DNA of 64,000 nt. Source: a virus. Location of the stretch: positions 62,001 to 126,000 of the IMG/VR virus record IMGVR_UViG_3300044821_000131. The stretch is one strand, 5' to 3'. Under the pieces are notes generated by a model. It worked only from the letters and a program-made list of their open reading frames with translations. It made no database searches and was not told where the DNA came from. Positions 58,329 to 64,000 of the stretch are shown here, piece by piece (position 1 is the first letter of the stretch; each line of letters begins with the position of its first letter). The translations under genes and the position numbers were made by a program.

Positions 58329-59048
58329 ATGAAACATACTGAAATTTTGAAGTTCGCGTCCATCCTTAGCGACGGACTGGAGAAAGAAGCCGGACTGGCA
58401 GGACTGGCCGGTGGCATTGGTCGCTTCGCGGGACGGGGTTTTGGTGACGCCGGGCGCTTGGGCGTTCAAGGTGCTATGGGCACAGCACGCGGTTTGGGTC
58501 GGGCCGCGGGCAACGTAGGTCAATTTCTGACCAAAGAAAGGCAGAACCCGTTTCCAGTGCTCGGACGTGAATTCGCCCAGTCCGCGCGACAAAGCTACGC
58601 CGGTATTCATCCGCAATCCACCGGTCAGTTCCATGGTCCAACACCGTATGTGCCGCAGAGCATGCCCACCGCGTACATGAATCCGGCGTTCTCACCGAAA
58701 ACTTTTCATCCCGCTGCCGCACCCAACATGCCTTATTATAGCAGTAACCCATTGCTGTCGACGCAATTTCACGGATCGTCCCCCGCGCCCACAGCCGGTC
58801 CTTCAAGTGGTTCGAACAACTACTACGACCGGTTCAAGACGTATTGGACTTCACGTACCCCAGTGCAAAAGGGAGCCTTGGGTTACGGCGCCTTGACGGC
58901 GGCATCATTACCGAGTAATTACATCAACAATCAGCATGTGGCTTGGCAGCAGCAGCATCCGATCATGTCTTGGGCTGGCCAAACGTTCGGCGGTATGCCA
59001 AATTACACGCGGCGCAATTATTTGATGCCGTCCGTGCTTCAACGATAA
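58329..59048 (+). CDS. Gly/Pro-rich virion-type protein with KxA tag
   Basis: 239 aa. Tag GLEKEA (K19/A21). The C-terminal 60 residues (LGYGALTAA..P..Y.NNQ..A.QQ.HPI.SW) align with those of the next gene, so the two are paralogues. The middle is Pro/Ser-rich. A GTG at 58317 would add four residues. Confidence 0.6.
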   Translation: MKHTEILKFASILSDGLEKEAGLAGLAGGIGRFAGRGFGDAGRLGVQGAMGTARGLGRAAGNVGQFLTKERQNPFPVLGREFAQSARQSYAGIHPQSTGQFHGPTPYVPQSMPTAYMNPAFSPKTFHPAAAPNMPYYSSNPLLSTQFHGSSPAPTAGPSSGSNNYYDRFKTYWTSRTPVQKGALGYGALTAASLPSNYINNQHVAWQQQHPIMSWAGQTFGGMPNYTRRNYLMPSVLQR

Positions 59049-59052
59049 AAAT

Positions 59053-59556
59053 ATGAATAACACAGCTAAACTATTTCTGGTGACATCCATCCACGAAGAA
59101 ATGCGCAAGGAAGCCGCAGCCAACTTGCTCGAACGCGGTCTCGGTTACCTTGGACGTGGCGCCGAACAGATCGAGTCGCGTATGCCGAACAACTCTTTTT
59201 CTCAGGGTGTTGGCCGATTGGCGAGTCGTGCTGTTCCGCAACTCGGAGCCTCCAGCCCCAGCTGGTTGTCAAAGCTGCTCGTCGGATCACGTGAACTGGC
59301 CCCTGCGACTCAGGACATGGGCCTGTCCGGTTTGGAAAATCACTTTCAAGGTGAATTGGGCAAACGTCTATTAAGCCGCGGCACCGTTGGTGGTGCTTTG
59401 GGTTATGGCGGTCTGACCGCGGCGGAAGCCCCGGGCAAATACGAGAACAATCAACGGTTCGCGCAGCAACAGGCACATCCGATTCGTTCGTGGCTGTCCC
59501 AACATCTGCAGGGCAAGCCGAAATTACAGCATGAATCGTATCTGAGTCCTTTTTGA
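59053..59556 (+). CDS. paralogue of the 58329 protein, KxA tag
   Basis: 167 aa. Tag EMRKEA (K19/A21) after NNTAKLFL. C-terminus shares the LGYGGLTAA...NNQ...QQAHPIRSW pattern with the previous protein. Preceded by an A-rich leader. Confidence 0.6.
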   Translation: MNNTAKLFLVTSIHEEMRKEAAANLLERGLGYLGRGAEQIESRMPNNSFSQGVGRLASRAVPQLGASSPSWLSKLLVGSRELAPATQDMGLSGLENHFQGELGKRLLSRGTVGGALGYGGLTAAEAPGKYENNQRFAQQQAHPIRSWLSQHLQGKPKLQHESYLSPF

Positions 59557-59560
59557 ATCT

Positions 59561-61735
59561 ATGATCAACATCGAGTGGAAAAAGAAAGCGTCGGCGCAAG
59601 CCCAGACGCTCGCCGACATTGAGCAGGCGTTTATGGATCAGGCGTACATGGCCATTCAGACCAAGGCTGCGCCGATCATGAAGCCGCCCTACCGCATCGG
59701 TTTTGAAATCGTTCATCACAATGACGACAACACCCGGCTGGTGGGCATTTTCGTCTTCCGCGTGAACAAGGACCTTTACTATGCCCCGGTCTTTTTCATC
59801 AACGGCAACATCAAGGGCACCGATCTGTTCTACCGTCACACCACCAAGAGTTTCGTGCCCCTTACGGAACGCTGGATCGAGTATTTGATTTCGTTGTCGG
59901 AAACCTCGGAAGGCCATGGCGTTCCGATTTCCGAGCGCACCAACACCCGGCGCCAGTTGAATTTGCAGGCCTTGGTCAGTCCACCGGATACGATGATGAC
60001 CCGCAAGTATGCCTCCGCCGTCTGGGCTGAAATGAAGTCGGCGGCGATCCCGGAACTGTCCAAAGACAGCCTGCTGCGCAAGTTCATGGTTCAGGATGGT
60101 GGTTTTGGCGCGATGAAAAAGCTGGCCCATGCGGCGCGTGAGGATTTCGATTTTGCCCAGGCCCTTTTGAAGGCCAGTTCGCCGGAAAACTACATGCCGG
60201 ACCTCGAACCGCAAAAAGTGGCGGCGTCCCCGGTGCCGCTGCTGACGCTGCATCGGGATCTGATGAAGAATGCCGCGGTGAAGCAGGCGGCGGAGGCGGA
60301 TTTGCGCAAGGGTTATGTTTTTGAGGACAACCGGCCCAAAGCGGCGGTAAACGAACTGGTCTATGAGGCGAACGAGCGCCAGCTGCAATCGGTGACGGTG
60401 CCGGGCATCTACCGCGTGCTGGTGGCGGATGGAAGCACCCGGGAAATGATCTGCGCGTATCATCGGGATCTGCTCAACAAGGACCGTCAACTCGGCTCGC
60501 CCAATGATGCGTCGGCCAGTCCGACCAGCGGTTTCGATCCGGTGCTGCCGTTCATCCTGGTGGACACGGGTGATCGCAAGTCGATCAAGATTGATTTGAT
60601 GCCGGCCGCCAAAACCTGGCGGGTGCTGGGCGAGTTCGACAAGGAACTTTCCGATTCGGTTGGGGAGAAGATTCCCGAATCAGGAAAGATGTATCGGGTG
60701 CTCAATCTGAAAACGAAATCATTCTCGGAACCCCTGTACGTGACCGAGGTTTCCAAGCAGGATCTCGGCTTGACGGAAGTCAAGTTGCAGACTCATGGCT
60801 ACTGCCCAGAAACGATTACGATCAACCCGGATTACACCGGGATCGATCCTTTCGAGAAGGTTCTGGGCCGCCATTGCGTCTGGGTGCCGGTCAAGTTTGC
60901 GACGAGCGGTACGGGCGATGAATCCAAGTATCACCAGGCTGATGAATCCATCGAGCTGGGTGATTTGACGGCCATCAATGAATTTATTTTCCGGCAGGGT
61001 TATTTGAAGGCGGCGGTGCAGAAATCCGCGGGTGAATACATTGTGCGGCTCAAGGCCAACGAGAAGAACACGCCGGGTGCGTTCATGAGCAAGCTGGCGG
61101 CGACGGCGGCACTGATGACGCACTGCGCCCTTCGGGAGGAGGATGCCGACGCGGTCCTCAAGGCGGCGGATGAAAAGGGGCGGTTCATTTTTTATTATGA
61201 GCCGGCCGAGAAGAAGGCGCACAATCTGCGGTTTCCGCAGTTCCCGGAATTCTATGACAACATGAATTCGGATTACAATGTCATGGAGCAACCGCAACCC
61301 AGCAGCATGCTGATCGAGGCGGAACGGGATCTGCCGTACATCGAGAAACACCGCATTGGTGACCAACAAAGGTTCCAAACTTCGGATAACGGCATTGATA
61401 CCGCAACGCCGCTCGGGCTTTACCAGCTGTCGCAGGAGCGCGGGGTTGGCAGTTTATTTGAGCATGGTGTGGTGGGATCGCTGACGAACACTTTTGATTC
61501 GGCGGCGATGATCGACACGTACATGCCGGAGCTGCAAACCGCGCTGGATCGAATTGGTCGCATCTTGTTTCTGTTCTACTGGAAGCCTGAAGATTTTGCT
61601 CAATCGTTCGGGTCGGATGATCAGACGCAACTGGAGAACAAGCTCGTGTCGAATTTCAAATCGTACGGGGAGTTGGTGATGGATCTCCTGCAAAAGAACA
61701 AGCAGAACCAACAGGGTTCGGTCAGCATGGTGTAA
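59561..61735 (+). CDS. large putative structural (virion) protein
   Basis: 724 aa. Starts MINIEWKKKASAQAQ (tag-like W6-K8-A10). Residues about 45-100 (YRIGFEIVHHNDDNTRLVGIFVFRVNKDLYYAPVFFINGNIKGTDL) form a conserved block I recall from large phage proteins annotated as structural. Third-position G/C preference is much stronger than in neighbours, in line with high expression. Several further K-S-A and K-x-A sites occur inside. Role in the particle not known. Confidence 0.6.
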   Translation: MINIEWKKKASAQAQTLADIEQAFMDQAYMAIQTKAAPIMKPPYRIGFEIVHHNDDNTRLVGIFVFRVNKDLYYAPVFFINGNIKGTDLFYRHTTKSFVPLTERWIEYLISLSETSEGHGVPISERTNTRRQLNLQALVSPPDTMMTRKYASAVWAEMKSAAIPELSKDSLLRKFMVQDGGFGAMKKLAHAAREDFDFAQALLKASSPENYMPDLEPQKVAASPVPLLTLHRDLMKNAAVKQAAEADLRKGYVFEDNRPKAAVNELVYEANERQLQSVTVPGIYRVLVADGSTREMICAYHRDLLNKDRQLGSPNDASASPTSGFDPVLPFILVDTGDRKSIKIDLMPAAKTWRVLGEFDKELSDSVGEKIPESGKMYRVLNLKTKSFSEPLYVTEVSKQDLGLTEVKLQTHGYCPETITINPDYTGIDPFEKVLGRHCVWVPVKFATSGTGDESKYHQADESIELGDLTAINEFIFRQGYLKAAVQKSAGEYIVRLKANEKNTPGAFMSKLAATAALMTHCALREEDADAVLKAADEKGRFIFYYEPAEKKAHNLRFPQFPEFYDNMNSDYNVMEQPQPSSMLIEAERDLPYIEKHRIGDQQRFQTSDNGIDTATPLGLYQLSQERGVGSLFEHGVVGSLTNTFDSAAMIDTYMPELQTALDRIGRILFLFYWKPEDFAQSFGSDDQTQLENKLVSNFKSYGELVMDLLQKNKQNQQGSVSMV

Positions 61736-61740
61736 CCAAC

Positions 61741-62703
61741 ATGAACGTATCCCGAATAGAAGATCTGGTACTTTCAGTACCTGGCGACGTTCCGCTGTAC
61801 ACCAGGGTAACTCCCGGGACAAGTGCCAGGCCGACTCAGGAGCAAATTGTTGAGCGGACGAATCTGGCGGTTTGGGATCCCCATTTTCCCTGGCTGTATG
61901 CTGCCGCCTTTGCTAATGCGAAGCGGCGTTTGCCGTGTGAGGCCAATGAGGATTATTTGCGCACGGCACATGAGTTTTCGGCAAATGGCCGCATGTGTCG
62001 GGAAGTGAAGTGGGCGCTCATGCTACAGAATCCTGCGTCGTCTATGACTCGATATATGCTGGAGGCGTTGTTGTTAATACCCAGTCAATCGATCGAGGCG
62101 GTATCCAGAATATCGGGTATTGATGTCGAGATCATCAACACTTACGAGCAGTTGTTCTTCAACGTTCGGGATCGTCTGAATGATCTGATATACATCAACA
62201 AGATTGTGTACCCTGAGACCCGGCATCCGGAGGCCAAGCCGAGTTATTATCTCAATGCTCACCCGGGTCGTCTTATGTTAATCTCGGCCATGCAGCCTGA
62301 CGGAGAGAACGTCGAGGCCATTCTCAACATCTACGGCACGCGTACGAATACAGACAAGCTGGCATACGAACTTTTGTCGAAGGCGGTTGAAAATCGTACC
62401 CTCTCTGATGCTTATCGGTTGGTATCGTCCGGCGGTGCGAATCAGAGTCACAGTCCGGTATTGAATAGAGCCATGCAACTCTTGGTGGCGGCCAGGTCCA
62501 ACCCGATGCTCACGAATGATACGAGCGATGCCATCGCGGGGCTGACGGCATTGGCCTTGAATCCAGGGCAGTCGGCGTTGGCCACGATCAAAGGCATTAC
62601 GAACAATGATGCGTATGACGCGGCGTTGGCCCGTCAGACTGTGTCACGACAGGATTGGCTGAAGGTGCAGGAGGTGCAGAAACCCAATCCGTCCCGGAAT
62701 TGA
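61741..62703 (+). CDS. helical protein with possible HTH
   Basis: 320 aa. Around residues 115-145, SIEAVSRISGIDVEIINTYEQLFFNVRDRL resembles a helix-turn-helix block found in uncharacterised proteins. The rest is helical repeats. It follows the large structural protein by 5 bases and might act in regulation or in the virion. Confidence 0.5.
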   Translation: MNVSRIEDLVLSVPGDVPLYTRVTPGTSARPTQEQIVERTNLAVWDPHFPWLYAAAFANAKRRLPCEANEDYLRTAHEFSANGRMCREVKWALMLQNPASSMTRYMLEALLLIPSQSIEAVSRISGIDVEIINTYEQLFFNVRDRLNDLIYINKIVYPETRHPEAKPSYYLNAHPGRLMLISAMQPDGENVEAILNIYGTRTNTDKLAYELLSKAVENRTLSDAYRLVSSGGANQSHSPVLNRAMQLLVAARSNPMLTNDTSDAIAGLTALALNPGQSALATIKGITNNDAYDAALARQTVSRQDWLKVQEVQKPNPSRN

Positions 62704-62728
62704 CTTGTGACGAGTGGCGGATGATTAT
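62700..62728 (+). promoter_or_regulatory. possible sigma70-type promoter
   Basis: TTGACT (62700-62705, overlapping the stop codon of the gene before), 17-base spacer, GATTAT (62723-62728). Confidence 0.4.
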
Positions 62729-62740
62729 AAACTCACTTTT

Positions 62741-64000
62741 ATGAGACAGCAATTGATTACCTGGTTGATCGACGAAATCGCACCGGAGATTCGTAAAAAT
62801 CGGGATCCCGAAGGCACAATCCTCAAGTTCGCCAACGAAAAGAATTTAGCCCCGGCCTTGGTGCAAAGCCTTGGGCAACTGTTCAACACAGCCAAGACCT
62901 TGGCCTTCATGGAGAAGTCCGCCAATCGTGGGGCTTCATTTCCATTACTGGACGTGGACAAGATGGTGGAAAAATATACCGCCGTGCCTCATACGAAGTC
63001 GGCCTCCAAGAATCTGATGGCAGCAACCGAATCAGCGTACGATCACTTCGGCTTCGACACTCCGTCCAAATCCTTGGCTGCCTGTTTCAAGGATGTACCT
63101 GGGTTGAAAATCGAGGATGAGCAGGTGTACAGCGAGGAACCGGTTAAATCGGCCTCGTCTGATACTCGTCAGGCGTTGCGTTCTGAATCTGAGACGCGGC
63201 ATCTGATTGATACTCTAACTCAGGCCAAGGCAGATTTTGAACAGGACGCGCGCGAGTTGCTGATGAAGTCGGCGCAGCAGATCAAACAGGCCGGGCTGAG
63301 TTTCGAAAAGATTGAGCAAGACGCGCTCTGGGTACACGGCGATATAATCAAACCGGCTACGGCGTTGTTGGCGTCTTATTGCTCGGCGGAACACATCAAA
63401 GTGGCCCGGGCACGTGATGCCGGGGAAAATCGTTTGGTTCGGGACAACCTCGATCTCATTAAGAATTTGGAACTGGTGAGTGATTGTTTGTTTAAGATCG
63501 CGGCAACCGATGAGATGATGGCAGCAACCCGCAAGTTGCCAGACAGCGCGAACCCGGTAGACCCCGCTAAAGGCTACAAGTACGAGCGTTCGCCGGATCC
63601 GGAGGAAAGGGTGCGTCCGCTTGATTTACACCAGCCGCCTGACAAACCTCATAAATCCCCAAAAGCTGACCGACCAGAGTCGCGCTCGACTGGTCGATCT
63701 GGAGGACAAAAGAGCGCACCGGCGGCCGAAGACAAGGGCTATTTCGCTCATGTCGGAGGTGCCTTAAATGCTGCGGCCGCACCTTTGACCAACATCCCTA
63801 CTTTCCAGAAGAAGTTCAAAGAGATGCTCGGGCATGGTCGCAATTCGGATCAGCAGCATGTAGATACATCGTTCGAGGATGCAAAGCATCTGGCTGTTTT
63901 ACAGAACTTGTTGACGACAGATGACGTTCTGTCCGAAGCTGATCCGGAAGCTGTCGTAAACATGTACAACACTGTGCGTCGTGCGGCTCCATCTTTGGCT
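62741..64000 (+). CDS. large helical protein, 3' end outside the window
   Basis: At least 420 aa, open to the edge. Helical and charged with a Pro/Ser/Lys-rich linker at about 285-325. Five hydrophobic-x-K-x-A type sites (for example MEKSA near residue 60, VKSA, LMKSA, LFKIA) are spread along it, which may mark several processing sites. Not recognised; a virion or scaffold protein would fit. Confidence 0.55.
   Translation, partial: MRQQLITWLIDEIAPEIRKNRDPEGTILKFANEKNLAPALVQSLGQLFNTAKTLAFMEKSANRGASFPLLDVDKMVEKYTAVPHTKSASKNLMAATESAYDHFGFDTPSKSLAACFKDVPGLKIEDEQVYSEEPVKSASSDTRQALRSESETRHLIDTLTQAKADFEQDARELLMKSAQQIKQAGLSFEKIEQDALWVHGDIIKPATALLASYCSAEHIKVARARDAGENRLVRDNLDLIKNLELVSDCLFKIAATDEMMAATRKLPDSANPVDPAKGYKYERSPDPEERVRPLDLHQPPDKPHKSPKADRPESRSTGRSGGQKSAPAAEDKGYFAHVGGALNAAAAPLTNIPTFQKKFKEMLGHGRNSDQQHVDTSFEDAKHLAVLQNLLTTDDVLSEADPEAVVNMYNTVRRAAPSLA

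Noticed and set aside
59066-60490. Long open frame (474 codons) on the minus strand
   Set aside because: It is antisense to two well supported plus-strand genes; GC-rich codons of the structural gene create the opening. Its sequence is rich in His/Arg/Gln without domains.

Overview
The window looks like part of the genome of a large (jumbo-type) tailed phage. All convincing genes lie on the plus strand, packed head to tail with many ATGA or TAATG overlaps. There is no ribosomal or housekeeping gene, but there are tail-fibre genes, a tRNA and a multisubunit RNA polymerase broken into separate genes (beta C-terminal part at 30605, beta-prime N-terminal part at 43724, beta-prime C-terminal part at 55096). 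The host is not certain. Many start codons sit behind A/T-rich leaders without a Shine-Dalgarno sequence, and most exported proteins have Gln at +1 after the signal peptidase site. Both traits fit Bacteroidota or Verrucomicrobiota better than proteobacteria (inference).

Layout. 1-12.9 kb: small accessory genes, many with zinc knuckles, one DUF3850+DUF551 fusion, and a 972-residue acetyltransferase plus GT-B-like protein. 13.0-15.1 kb: one gene with GC-rich codons, a terminator, then about 1.2 kb of non-coding DNA made of degenerate NNNGT pentamers ending in a strongly folded element. 15.1-18.9 kb: small genes, a 24-repeat left-handed beta-helix protein, two clear terminators and a promoter. 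18.9-29.0 kb: a large putative virion protein, a fibronectin/poly-Thr/LamG protein, then a cassette of five glycosyltransferases, a methyltransferase and an EamA/SMR-like membrane protein, with a CAT-anticodon tRNA overlapping the end of the first glycosyltransferase. 29.1-43.6 kb: membrane PAS protein, nucleotidyltransferase-like protein, RNAP beta part, exported fibre-like proteins, trypsin-like protein, patatin, metallophosphoesterase. 43.7-64 kb: Nudix-HAD-RNAP beta-prime fusion, a metallopeptidase-like protein, Gly-rich virion-type proteins, tail-fibre genes, dNMP kinase, RNAP beta-prime C-terminal part and large putative structural proteins.

Three things stand out. First, a mucin-like poly-Thr fibre sits directly upstream of a glycosyltransferase that keeps the metal-binding and substrate motifs of animal polypeptide GalNAc-transferases; together with the following genes this suggests phage-encoded O-glycosylation. 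Second, the catalytic half of RNAP beta-prime is fused to Nudix and HAD domains. Third, a short motif (hydrophobic-x-Lys-x-Ala) recurs near the N-termini of ten neighbouring proteins and again at the domain borders of the Nudix-HAD-RNAP fusion, as expected for a maturation protease or packaging signal. Assignments rest on reading motifs by eye; no database search was run.
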